Source: Natronorubrum texcoconense | Lineage (GTDB): Archaea > Halobacteriota > Halobacteria > Halobacteriales > Natrialbaceae | DNA length: 64,000 nucleotides | Assembly: GCF_900100335.1 (NCBI RefSeq) | Contig: NZ_FNFE01000009.1 | Location: 62,001-126,000, forward strand | Direction of reading: 5' to 3' | Part shown: positions 43,521 through 51,221 of the stretch, piece after piece | Layout: every line of letters begins with the position of its first letter | Position numbering within the stretch: the stretch's first letter is position 1 | Position numbers and translations under genes: made by a program | The notes under the pieces: model-generated | What the model was told of the DNA's origin: nothing | Database searches by the model: none | Seen by the model: only the letters and a program-made list of their open reading frames with translations

Positions 43521-44801
43521 GTGTTCGGACTTCCCGACAACGATCGAGCGATCGCGAACTTCACGATGCTGGGCCACTCGCTGGTCCACTGGTTCGAGAC
43601 CTCGATTCCGATCTTTCTCGTCGTCTGGCTGACCGAGTTCCCCGACGCCGGCGTTGCGGTCTTCGGCCTGATCGTCGCGCTTGGCTACGCGCCGTTCGGC
43701 CTCGGTGCACTACCCGCCGGCGTCCTCACGGATCGCTACGGACCGAAACGACTGATCCTCATCTGTCTCGGCGGCATGGCGCTCGCTTTCGTTGTGCTCG
43801 CGTTCGCGACCTCGATCGCCACGATCGCGCTCGCCCTCGTTCTGTGGGGGGTCGCCGCGAGCGTCTATCACCCCGCCGGACTCGCGCTGATCAGCACCGG
43901 CGTCGAGGAGCGGCCGACGGTTTTCGCCTACCACGGCATCGCCGGTAACGTCGGCATCGCGCTCGGCCCGTTCGTCACCGCGACGCTCCTGATGGTTGGC
44001 CTCGAGTGGCAACTCGTCGCCGCCGTTCTCGCCGTCCCCGGCTTCGTCGGTCTCGCGTACGGACTCAGCGCGAACTTCGATCCGGCGGCTGCGGTCGACG
44101 CCGACGACGTCGCCGACGCCTCCGAACCGCTCTCGCTTTCGGAGTTCGTCTCCGGGTCGCGCGCCCTGTTCGCGAGCGCGTTCGCCGTCGTCTTCGCCAT
44201 CGTGACCTTCGAGGGGCTGTTCTACCGCGGTATTCTCACGTACCTCCCCGAAATTCTCCACGACGCGCCGGCGATGGCCGTCCTCGACTTGCCGACCGGC
44301 TTCGAGGGGATCGAGCCGGCGGACTACATCTACGTCGGCCTGCTCGTCGTCGGCATCGCCGGCCAGTACGCCGGCGGGAAACTCACGGACAGGATTCGTG
44401 TCGAGCGCGGTCTCGCCGGTATCTTCGCCGTACTCGCCGTCCTCGCGGTCGCCTTCGTCCCGGTGCGAGAGATGGGGCTCGGCCCGATTATCGTCCTCTG
44501 TGCGATTCTCGGCTTCTTCCTCTTCGCGATCCAGCCGTTCTACCAGGAGGCAGTCGCGGTCCACACGCCCGAAGACGCCCGCGGGCTCTCCTACGGCTAC
44601 ACCTACCTCGGCGAGTTCGGCCTCGGCGCGGGGAGCATCGCCCTCGGCGGCTTCGCGCTCGGGATCGGCCTCGAGGCCTTCTTCGGCCTCCTGATCGGCT
44701 TCGCGCTCGTCGGCATGGCGCTCTCCTGGGGTCTACTGGTCGCCATCTCGCGGTTCGGCGCGTGGCAGGGGGCGGGGGCTCGAGCGCAGAGCGAGGACTG
44801 A
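43521..44801 (+). CDS. MFS transporter
   Basis: The 426-residue protein has about 12 predicted helices. The loop between helices 2 and 3 reads GVLTDRYGPKRL, the MFS motif A, and a second partial copy (GKLTDRIRVERG) follows helix 8. An acidic cytoplasmic loop in the middle joins the halves. The GTG at 43521 was selected because the TATA-like TTAAATATC at 43480-43488 predicts transcription starting near 43511, downstream of the other possible GTG at 43497. The substrate is unknown. Confidence 0.85.
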   Translation: MFGLPDNDRAIANFTMLGHSLVHWFETSIPIFLVVWLTEFPDAGVAVFGLIVALGYAPFGLGALPAGVLTDRYGPKRLILICLGGMALAFVVLAFATSIATIALALVLWGVAASVYHPAGLALISTGVEERPTVFAYHGIAGNVGIALGPFVTATLLMVGLEWQLVAAVLAVPGFVGLAYGLSANFDPAAAVDADDVADASEPLSLSEFVSGSRALFASAFAVVFAIVTFEGLFYRGILTYLPEILHDAPAMAVLDLPTGFEGIEPADYIYVGLLVVGIAGQYAGGKLTDRIRVERGLAGIFAVLAVLAVAFVPVREMGLGPIIVLCAILGFFLFAIQPFYQEAVAVHTPEDARGLSYGYTYLGEFGLGAGSIALGGFALGIGLEAFFGLLIGFALVGMALSWGLLVAISRFGAWQGAGARAQSED

Positions 44802-44829
44802 GTGCTTTCGTCCGTTTGCTCCGATACTG

Positions 44830-44873
44830 ATGGGATCTCCCCCATACATTTATTTTGATGGGAAACGTCCCAT
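44830..44873 (+). promoter_or_regulatory. paired operator palindromes around a TATA box
   Basis: ATGGGATCTCCCCCAT (44830-44845) and ATGGGAAACGTCCCAT (44858-44873) share the pattern ATGGGA-N4-(C/T)CCCAT and are 28 bp apart centre to centre. The T-rich TATA-like TTATTTT (44850-44856) lies between them. The second copy ends one base before the ATG at 44874. This is the arrangement expected for autorepression by the DNA-binding protein of the operon. Confidence 0.75.
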
Positions 44874-45164
44874 ATGACACGAATGGGGTATGCGGTCATC
44901 GAAGACGTCGAAGATCGGGTTGGCAACCGTATCATCCGTCGGAAGATACTTTCGACCGACGATCCCCAGTACCCGAGCGGCTACCGCTACGCGCTTCACT
45001 ACGGGTACGTCGATGGCCGTGGCACCATTATCCGCTACGATAACGAAAACCAAACCGTCGGACGACACGAGCGCCACACGCCCGACGGTATCGAAGAAAT
45101 CGAGTTTCCGGGCATGATGGCGCTTCGGGACCGATTCGTCGAGGAGGTCGAACACGAACGATGA
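44874..45164 (+). CDS. DUF6516/TumE-like putative toxin
   Basis: The 96-residue protein has the beta-rich pattern of DUF6516 proteins: VGNRIIRRKILSTDDPQYPSGYRYALHYG, then GTIIRYDNENQ and HERHTPDG. That family is found next to an HTH partner and is regarded as a toxin component of TA-like pairs. The stop overlaps the start of the partner by four bases (ATGA). The pair has its own promoter with two palindromes. Toxicity is inference from family and arrangement. Confidence 0.75.
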   Translation: MTRMGYAVIEDVEDRVGNRIIRRKILSTDDPQYPSGYRYALHYGYVDGRGTIIRYDNENQTVGRHERHTPDGIEEIEFPGMMALRDRFVEEVEHER

Positions 45165-45589
45165 CTGAAAACACACTCAAAATCACCTTCGGACAGCGTG
45201 ACGAGCATCGCGACGCCGCTCGAGCTCGCCTCAAGCGAGCCGAAGCTGGCGAAACTGGTGATCCGATCGAACAGGACGTCCGTCACATCCTCAACTTCGA
45301 GGAGTACAGCGATATCGAGCGGCTGATGCGCGTTTCGAACCTCGAACTGGTCGAGGCGATCGCGACGAAACAGCCCGCGAGTATTCGCCAGACCGCAGCA
45401 GTGGTCGATCGCGACTATCGCGAGGTCCACCGGAACCTGAAGGAACTCGAGTCGCTGGGTGTCGTGGAGTTCGAGGACACTGGCCGGTCGAAGACGCCAC
45501 AGTTGCGCGGCGGTGCGGATTCCATCGACTTTTCGATCCGGTTTCCGTTCGACGACGACGGGAACCACTCGTCTCCTGCTGTGTCGTGA
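45161..45589 (+). CDS. HVO_A0114-family HTH protein (putative antitoxin/autoregulator)
   Basis: The 142-residue protein has a winged-helix region at about residues 58-115: ERLMRVSNLELVEAIATKQPASIRQTAAVVDRDYREVHRNLKELESLGVVEFEDTGR (given by its ends here: ERLMRVSN to FEDTGR). The pattern is typical of MarR/ArsR-like regulators in haloarchaeal TA-like operons. It is translated from the ATGA overlap with the upstream gene. It most likely binds the two palindromes upstream of the operon. Confidence 0.75.
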   Translation: MTENTLKITFGQRDEHRDAARARLKRAEAGETGDPIEQDVRHILNFEEYSDIERLMRVSNLELVEAIATKQPASIRQTAAVVDRDYREVHRNLKELESLGVVEFEDTGRSKTPQLRGGADSIDFSIRFPFDDDGNHSSPAVS

Positions 45590-45908
45590 GAGAGTGACTC
45601 GGCAGTAGCCGAGAACGTACTGTAGCGGAGTTCGAGGCTCGAGAGACGAATCGAATGGAGTGGAACTCCCCGTTTCACCACTCACGTCACAGACCTGGGT
45701 TCTGCGACCGATGAAGTTCTCCCTAATCCATTCGTCGGCGAGTGAGCGGTTCGAAGAACCCGAATGAAGCCGTTCACCGAACGCGAAGCGCTCGGGCCGA
45801 CGAGCGACGTGAAGGGACGTGGAGCGTCCCGAAACGGAGCGAGGAGGCTTTTATACTAAATTTTGCCGAGGGTGCGGCTTCGCCGCGCCCGCAGAACAAA
45901 ATTTAGTT
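45590..45908. other. 320-bp convergent intergenic region
   Basis: Nothing gene-like is seen between the TA-like operon and the thermosome gene, apart from the hairpin at 45856-45906. Confidence 0.6.
45856..45906 (-). terminator. nested hairpin downstream of the thermosome gene
   Basis: The outer arms CTAAATTTTG (45856-45865) and CAAAATTTAG (45897-45906) enclose an inner hairpin GGGTGCGGC-TTC-GCCGCGCCC (45870-45890) with one G-T type mismatch. It begins three bases after the stop codon. It may end thermosome transcription. The inner triloop hairpin resembles those at 25 kb. Confidence 0.6.
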
Positions 45909-47585
45909 TCACATCATGCCGCCCATGCCACCGCCCATACCGCCCATGCCGCCGCCCATGCCACCGCCGCCCGGCGGCATCTCGTCGTCGCCGTCGTCGT
46001 CGGCGACGGCGAGGTCGCCGGCGGCGATGACGTCGTCGATGCGAAGCAGCATGACGGCCGCCTCGGTGGCGGACTCGATAGCCTGGGTCTTCACGCGAAG
46101 CGGCTCGTAGACGCCTTCTTCGGCCATGTCGATCGTGTCGCCGGTGTAGGCGTCGAGGCCGGACGTGGTCTCGCCGGCGTCGTGGTCGGCGCGGAGTTCG
46201 ACGAGCGAGTCGATGGGGTCGAGTCCGGCGTTCTCGGCGAGCGTGCGCGGGATGACTTCGAGGGCGTCGGCGAACGCTTCGACGGCGAGCTGTTCGCGGC
46301 CGCCGACGGAGTCGGCGTAGTCGCGCAGCGCGAGCGAGAGCTCGACTTCGGGGGCACCGCCGCCCGCGAGGACTTTACCGTCCTGGAGCGTGGTGCGAAC
46401 GACGCCGAGGGAGTCCTCGATGGCCCGGTCGACCTCGTCGATGACGTGCTCGGTGCCGCCGCGGAGGATGAGGGTGACGGCCTTGGCGTCGTCGACGTCC
46501 TCGACGAAGATGCGCTGGTCGCCGGCGATCTCCTTCTGGGCGACGCTGCCGGCGAAGCCGAGGTCGTCCTCGGTCAGGTCGTCGACGGAAGAGACGGGCG
46601 TGGCGCCGGTCGCGCGGGCGAGCTGGCCCTGGTCGCTGGATTTGACGCGACGGACGGCGATGATGCCCTCCTGTGCGAGGTAGTGCTGGGCCATGTCGTC
46701 GATGCCGCCGTCGACGAAGACGACGTCGGCGCCGACGTCGGCGACCGCTTCGGCCATCTCGCGCAGCTGGGCCTCTTCCTGCTCGAGGAACTGCTCGAGC
46801 TGATCGGGGTCGGTGACGTTGACTTCGGCGTCGATCTCGGTCTCTTTGATCTCGAGGGCGCCGTCGATGAGCGCGACGTTGGCGTCCTCGGCGAAGTACG
46901 GCATGCTGTCGGAGACGCGCTCCTTGTCGACGATGACGCCCTCGACGAGCTCGGAGTTGTCGATCGAGCCGCCGACGACCTTCTCGACTTTGATGTTGTC
47001 CGTGTCGACCTCGTCGCCGTCGGCGACCGAGCGGACGGCCTCGACGACGAGTCGGGAGAGCAGGTCGCGGGCGTTCTCGGCGCCCTTGCCCGTCATCGCG
47101 GTGGCGGCGATCTGCTCGAGAATCTCGGTGTCGTCCTCGTCGACGTCGATGGCGATGTCCTCGAGTACCTCGGTGGCTTCCTCGGCGGCCTCTCGGTATC
47201 CTTGCGCGAGGGTGGTCGCGTGGATGTCCTGCTCTAAGAGGTCCTCGGCCTGGCTGAGCAGTTCACCGGAGACGACGACGGCGCTCGTGGTGCCGTCGCC
47301 GACTTCGTCCTCCTGGGTCTCGGCGACTTCGACGATCATGTCGGCGGCGGGGTGATCGATCTCCATCTCCGAGAGGAGTGTGACACCGTCGTTCGTCACG
47401 ATGACGTTACCCGACGAGTCGACGAGCATCTTGTCCATCCCCTTCGGACCGAGCGTGGTCCGTACGGACTCGGCGACGGCCTTTCCGGCCTGAATGTTCA
47501 TCGACTGCGCGTCTTTGCCGGACGTCCGCTGGCTGTCCTCCGAGAGAACGATAAGGGGCTGGTTGCCCATCTGCTGTTGTGCCAT
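45909..47585 (-). CDS. thermosome subunit (group II chaperonin, CCT)
   Basis: The 558-residue subunit folds proteins in a double-ring complex. It has [14 protein letters not shown], the ATP-binding [15 protein letters not shown] and the C-terminal [15 protein letters not shown] tail that reaches into the cavity. The tail of Gly-Met repeats is typical for haloarchaeal CCT proteins. The start is the ATG of [14 protein letters not shown], two codons inside the longest frame. A TATA box (CTTATATAG) lies 31 bp upstream, preceded by CGAAAGG. Confidence 0.97.
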   Translation of the reverse strand: MAQQQMGNQPLIVLSEDSQRTSGKDAQSMNIQAGKAVAESVRTTLGPKGMDKMLVDSSGNVIVTNDGVTLLSEMEIDHPAADMIVEVAETQEDEVGDGTTSAVVVSGELLSQAEDLLEQDIHATTLAQGYREAAEEATEVLEDIAIDVDEDDTEILEQIAATAMTGKGAENARDLLSRLVVEAVRSVADGDEVDTDNIKVEKVVGGSIDNSELVEGVIVDKERVSDSMPYFAEDANVALIDGALEIKETEIDAEVNVTDPDQLEQFLEQEEAQLREMAEAVADVGADVVFVDGGIDDMAQHYLAQEGIIAVRRVKSSDQGQLARATGATPVSSVDDLTEDDLGFAGSVAQKEIAGDQRIFVEDVDDAKAVTLILRGGTEHVIDEVDRAIEDSLGVVRTTLQDGKVLAGGGAPEVELSLALRDYADSVGGREQLAVEAFADALEVIPRTLAENAGLDPIDSLVELRADHDAGETTSGLDAYTGDTIDMAEEGVYEPLRVKTQAIESATEAAVMLLRIDDVIAAGDLAVADDDGDDEMPPGGGGMGGGMGGMGGGMGGMM

Positions 47586-47611
47586 AGTCAAGCGAAGGAT
47601 TGTTTGTGATT

Positions 47612-47620
47612 CTATATAAG
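47612..47620 (-). promoter_or_regulatory. TATA box of the thermosome gene
   Basis: CTTATATAG on the minus strand is centred 31 bp from the ATG at 47585, in the 325-bp gap 47586-47910, which holds no other gene. The CGAAAGG just upstream could be the TFB-recognition element. A second AT-rich patch (TATTTATAAC, about 47694-47703) has no gene behind it. Confidence 0.65.
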
Positions 47621-47910
47621 CCTTTCGAGAACGTACGAGTCAAATCCCACTACGAGGGTGTCGTACGGCAGTTCACCGCCAGCCGTGTTACTGGTATTTA
47701 TAACAATCATCCGGCGTCGGAGCGTGAGAATTCGCCGTATGGCGGCCGGTGGCTCCGCTCGTGTGGTCAGGCACGTTCACCATCGCGCTCCCAGTTCCGT
47801 AGCCGCGGTCTCAGTCCCGAGTCGATCGGCGGCGGCCGGGCGCGCTCACGAACGGCAGCGGTTGTGGCGATCGCCAAAGGCGAGTCGAAACCGAAAACGG
47901 AGAGACCGGA

Positions 47911-48468
47911 TCAGGACTGGCCGCCGGGGAACCGGTGGTACTGCATGCCCTGATGTTTCATCTCGTTGTGTTTCTCCTCGAGGAACGAGTAGACGGCGCC
48001 GTGTGGCGCGCCGTCGAGGAGCATCTCGGCGGCCGTTCGGACGACGTCGACCTGCTGGGGCGCGCCGATGATCCCGAGCGTCGAGCCGTAGATGACGACG
48101 TTGGCGCCCGACAGCTCCTCCATGAGCTCGCGGGTTCGGCCGCCCTCGCCGATGAGTCGTCCCTTCTTGCGTTTCATGTCGTTCGTGTTGCGCGCGGCGG
48201 CGTCGATATCGACGACGTCGAACATGATCATGTCGTCCTCGAGCAGTCGCAACGCCGCCTCGGGGGCGAAGCCGCGGCCGATCGCACGGACGATATCCGG
48301 CGCCTTGAGACCGAGCACGGGATCGCCGACGGTATCGACGGCGACGGAGCCGTTCTCCGAATCGATGTCGAGTCGCACCTCGGCTTCCGCTTCGATCTCG
48401 CGCATCGTCTCGCCGCCCTCGCCGATGAGCACGCCGATACGGTCCTGCGGAATCTTCACGTGTTGCAT
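47911..48468 (-). CDS. Pno1/Dim2-like KH-domain RNA-binding protein
   Basis: The 185-residue protein has two KH domains, with GxxG-type loops in RIGVLIGEGGETMREIE (residues 10-26) and GRLIGEGGRTRELMEEL (about 103-119). In archaea it works with RIO1 in small-subunit rRNA maturation, and it is often close to rio1, as here. Haloarchaeal acidity is seen in the linker (LLEDDMIMFDVVDIDAA). The C-terminus ends in the Lys/His/Gln-rich MKHQGMQYHRFPGGQS. Confidence 0.93.
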   Translation of the reverse strand: MQHVKIPQDRIGVLIGEGGETMREIEAEAEVRLDIDSENGSVAVDTVGDPVLGLKAPDIVRAIGRGFAPEAALRLLEDDMIMFDVVDIDAAARNTNDMKRKKGRLIGEGGRTRELMEELSGANVVIYGSTLGIIGAPQQVDVVRTAAEMLLDGAPHGAVYSFLEEKHNEMKHQGMQYHRFPGGQS

Positions 48469-48804
48469 ACGAAACGGTACTAGCTGAGCGAGGTTAAGCG
48501 CTTGGTCCGCTAGCTCTGGCTGCGCGTTTCGGTCTGTCTCTCTCGATGACGGCTACTGATACCACCACGAAAGCCCCTGCCGGGATCCAGTCGAAGGACT
48601 CGCTGCGCGCTTCGAGGCTCGCTTCGCTCGCCTCTCCAGTGCTTGCGTCGTCCGTCTTCCCGGATCCCGGCAGCCCCTTTCATTCCCACCCGCGGATGTT
48701 CGATCGGCCAGCCGATACGGGGTGGGAACGAACGGGTCGGGGGCTTCCGCGGTGCCCGTACCGATTCCGTTGGTTGAGTGAACGGCGAGCGACCAGTCGA
48801 GACG
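48469..48804. other. intergenic region with an inverted-repeat element
   Basis: No gene was seen here. The region contains the 113-bp element described at 48569-48681. The rest is high-GC spacer. Confidence 0.55.
48569..48681. mobile_element. 113-bp element with about 20-bp terminal inverted repeats (MITE-like candidate)
   Basis: The ends 48569-48588 and 48662-48681 are inverted repeats, matching at 17 of 20 positions with a perfect 12-bp CTGCCGGGATCC part. The interior of 73 bp has a small hairpin (AGTC-GAAG-GACT) and the 19-mer GGCTCGCTTCGCTCGCCTC shared with 14156-14174. No coding capacity, and no clear target-site duplication was found. Confidence 0.5.
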
Positions 48805-49308
48805 TTACTCGAGCACCGACCGGAACCGTACCGACTTCGAAAGGGTGTCGACGACCGCGACCGTCCGATCCGCTTCGGACTTCGCCAGCACGTGCGCACC
48901 GGGGTTGAGCACCGTCGTTCGACCCTCATCCGAGAGTTCGCGCTCGTGGTGGTGGCCGTAACAGACGAAGTCGTACGTCTCGCCGGCCGCGATGGCCTCG
49001 ACCTCCTCGAGACTCTCGCCGTGGAGAACGGCGAACGAAAGGCCGTCGAACTCGAGGCTCGCGAAGCGGCCGTGGAGTTCGCTCTCGCCGCCCAGTGCGT
49101 CGAATTGCGATTGAAGGTTCGCGACGTCGCCATCGTTGTTCCCGAGGACGCCGTGGAGTTCGAACTCGCCGAAGTAGCCGACCATCAGGGGGGCGATGAA
49201 ATCGCCGCAGTGGATCACGATCTCGACGCCCTCCTCTTCAAAGATCTCGGTCGCGCGCTCGATGGCTTCGACGTTGTCGTGGGTGTCCGAAATGATCCCG
49301 ATGTTCAT
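48805..49308 (-). CDS. YfcE/MJ0936-type metallophosphoesterase
   Basis: The 167-residue enzyme has the calcineurin-like metal ligands in order: ISDTHDN, IHCGDF, GVLGNNDGD, LHGES and CYGHHHERE, with a closing NPGAH. Family members such as MJ0936 hydrolyse phosphodiesters with Mn2+ or Ni2+. It is located between rio1 and the KH gene in the same direction but with long gaps, so a shared operon is uncertain. Confidence 0.93.
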   Translation of the reverse strand: MNIGIISDTHDNVEAIERATEIFEEEGVEIVIHCGDFIAPLMVGYFGEFELHGVLGNNDGDVANLQSQFDALGGESELHGRFASLEFDGLSFAVLHGESLEEVEAIAAGETYDFVCYGHHHERELSDEGRTTVLNPGAHVLAKSEADRTVAVVDTLSKSVRFRSVLE

Positions 49309-49365
49309 ACGCTATGACGCGACTGCGAGACCCAAATGCGTTCGGGGGGTGTGATCTGGTTCCAG

Positions 49366-49548
49366 CTACGACAGCGCACCTACGTCGACGACGTCGAAGT
49401 ACGTGCTCGCGTCGAGTCGCCGCATCTCTGCCCGAAAATGGCAGAGACAGTAGTGCCAGTAGACGATCCGCTCTCCCGTCGCGTGCCTGACACCGATCCG
49501 GTGGCTCGCCCTGTGGACACACGGCTCCCGGCTTTCACACCCGGTCAT
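49366..49548 (-). CDS. putative 60-residue Cys/His-rich small protein
   Basis: The frame MTGCESREPCVHRASHRIG continues to a YWHYCLCHFRAEMRRLD segment and ends STYFDVVDVGALS. Four Cys and several His could bind a metal, and the end is acidic in haloarchaeal style. A T-rich stretch about 26 bp upstream could be its promoter. It lies alone in the 346-bp gap between the phosphoesterase and rio1. Chance is not excluded, since there is no CPxCG motif. Confidence 0.45.
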   Translation of the reverse strand: MTGCESREPCVHRASHRIGVRHATGERIVYWHYCLCHFRAEMRRLDASTYFDVVDVGALS

Positions 49549-49654
49549 ACTCGAGCCGTCGTGATCCGTCGGAGAAAAAGCGAGACCTTCGATGTCGTGG
49601 CGGCTATATCGGGTCCGTTCGTCGGTGCCTTCGCCGCCCTTGCTGCCGTGGCAG

Positions 49655-50530
49655 TCAGTCCCGCGAGGGATCCGGTTCCGGACTCGTCACGAACTCGAGC
49701 AACTCGTCTTCGTCCGTTTCGATCCCCTGCCGCGAGAAGAAACTCGCGACGTTTCGGCAGTCGCGCTCGAGGAACGTCCGGCTGTTCGGGTGGTGGACGG
49801 TCACGGCCTGTCCGACGTCGATGATCACGAGCTGGCCCTCGTCGAAGACAACGTTGTACTCGCTCAGGTCGCCGTGGATGATGCCCGCGGAGTAGAGCCG
49901 GCGCATGTACTCGCGCATGACCTCGTAGGCGGTCTGGGGGTTCTCGATGTGGACCTCGCCGAGCCGTTTCGCGCGGCCGTCGTCGTCGCCGATGTACTCC
50001 ATGACCAACACGTTTCGCTCGGTGGCGATCGGCTCCGGTACGCGAACGCCGGCCGCTCTGGCCCGCTCGAGGTTCGCGAGTTCCTTCTTCGTCCAGGCGA
50101 GGACGACGTCCTTTTTCTTGCCGCCGAGGCCTTCGAATCGGGGATCGCCCTCGAGGTAGTCGCGCATCTGCCGGAAGTTCGAGGCGTTGATCCGGTAGAT
50201 CTTGACCGCGACGTCGCGGTCGTCGCCCAGCGCGTGGTAGACGTTGGCCTCCTTGCCCGTCGAGAGCGGCCCGCCGAAGGCCTCGACGTAGCCGTCCTGG
50301 ACGAGTTTGTAGAGCGCCGCCAGCGTCGCGTCGTCGAACACCGACTGCTCGACCTTGAACTGGTCGGCGTCTTTGATCCGCTCTTCGAACTGCTCGAACT
50401 CGCGGTCGCGCTTGCGAGCGATCCGGTCGGCCTCGGTCTCCGAGACGTCGATCTCCTCCCACTCGTCGCCCGGCGTTTCCACTTCCTCGAGGTCGACCAG
50501 TCCGAACTCCGTATCCGTTCCCTGTCCCAT
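49655..50530 (-). CDS. rio1: RIO1 serine/threonine protein kinase
   Basis: The 291-residue atypical kinase/ATPase has the RIO1 phosphate loop STGKEANVY (residues 90-98), the catalytic Lys110 in VAVKIYR, the HGDLSEYN catalytic loop (219-226) and IIDVGQAV as the metal-binding loop (Asp238). It acts in late 40S-like small ribosomal subunit maturation. The flexible loop at 130-140 (RFEGLGGKKK) is RIO1-specific. An acidic N-terminus of 35 residues is halophile-type. Confidence 0.96.
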   Translation of the reverse strand: MGQGTDTEFGLVDLEEVETPGDEWEEIDVSETEADRIARKRDREFEQFEERIKDADQFKVEQSVFDDATLAALYKLVQDGYVEAFGGPLSTGKEANVYHALGDDRDVAVKIYRINASNFRQMRDYLEGDPRFEGLGGKKKDVVLAWTKKELANLERARAAGVRVPEPIATERNVLVMEYIGDDDGRAKRLGEVHIENPQTAYEVMREYMRRLYSAGIIHGDLSEYNVVFDEGQLVIIDVGQAVTVHHPNSRTFLERDCRNVASFFSRQGIETDEDELLEFVTSPEPDPSRD

Positions 50531-50702
50531 CTAGTCGGCCTCTACGAGAGCGGTGCGGGTAAAGACTGGGTATCGGTGTTCGGTCGCTCTCGCCGCCCCG
50601 CGTCCGGCCCGTCGGACGCTGCCACGCCGACGCTTTTCTCGCTGTGGCCCCTACCAGTCGTATGAGTCACACAGCACATCGGCGAGCGGCGGGGCGCGAC
50701 CG

Positions 50703-51098
50703 ATGACGGGACACGACGTCACCCTCGAGTGGCCGGACGGTCGCACCGAACGGGTCGCGGTCGGGCCGCGGGAGACGGTGCTCGAGGTGGCCGGACGGGA
50801 GGGCATTCGGCTCCCGTACGATTGTCGGAAGGGAACCTGTACGGCCTGCGTCGGTCGACTACGCGCGATCGACGAGGACGGGGCCGAACCCGACGCGGCC
50901 GCGGGTGACGGCGACCGCGCGACCGATCCGATCGACGCCGCGGCGGCGTTCGACTACCGACGCGCACCGACGGCCCTGACCGACCGCGAGCAGCGAGCGG
51001 GGTACGTCCTGCTGTGTATCGCGCTCGTCCGCACGGACTGTCGCGTCGAGGTCGGTCCGAGGGTGCGCTCGGAAGTCGGCGGCAGCCCCTGGAGCTAG
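50703..51098 (+). CDS. plant-type [2Fe-2S] ferredoxin
   Basis: The 131-residue protein has the cluster ligands Cys41, Cys46 and Cys49 (YDCRKGTCTACVGRL) and Cys105 (YVLLCIALVRTDC). The usual haloarchaeal ferredoxin is acidic at its N-terminus. This one instead has a variable acidic insert between the third and fourth ligands (about 56-80). It would carry electrons in the cytosol. The ATG at 50703 drops 50 basic residues from the longest frame. It is divergent from rio1. Confidence 0.88.
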   Translation: MTGHDVTLEWPDGRTERVAVGPRETVLEVAGREGIRLPYDCRKGTCTACVGRLRAIDEDGAEPDAAAGDGDRATDPIDAAAAFDYRRAPTALTDREQRAGYVLLCIALVRTDCRVEVGPRVRSEVGGSPWS

Positions 51099-51221
51099 TC
51101 GCTCGAGCCGACAGGTTCGGTCTTGGTGGCGGTCGACCGCTGCCGAGCGCCGTTCGTCGGATCGACGGCGGCGACGCGTCAGTAACGTTAACGGGTCCGG
51201 GAAGCAACCCTCGAGCAACGA

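Noticed and set aside
45959-45990. Short tandem GGC/ATG-rich repeats that resemble a microsatellite or repeat array
   Set aside because: They encode the Gly-Met repeat tail of the thermosome, a normal feature of the family.
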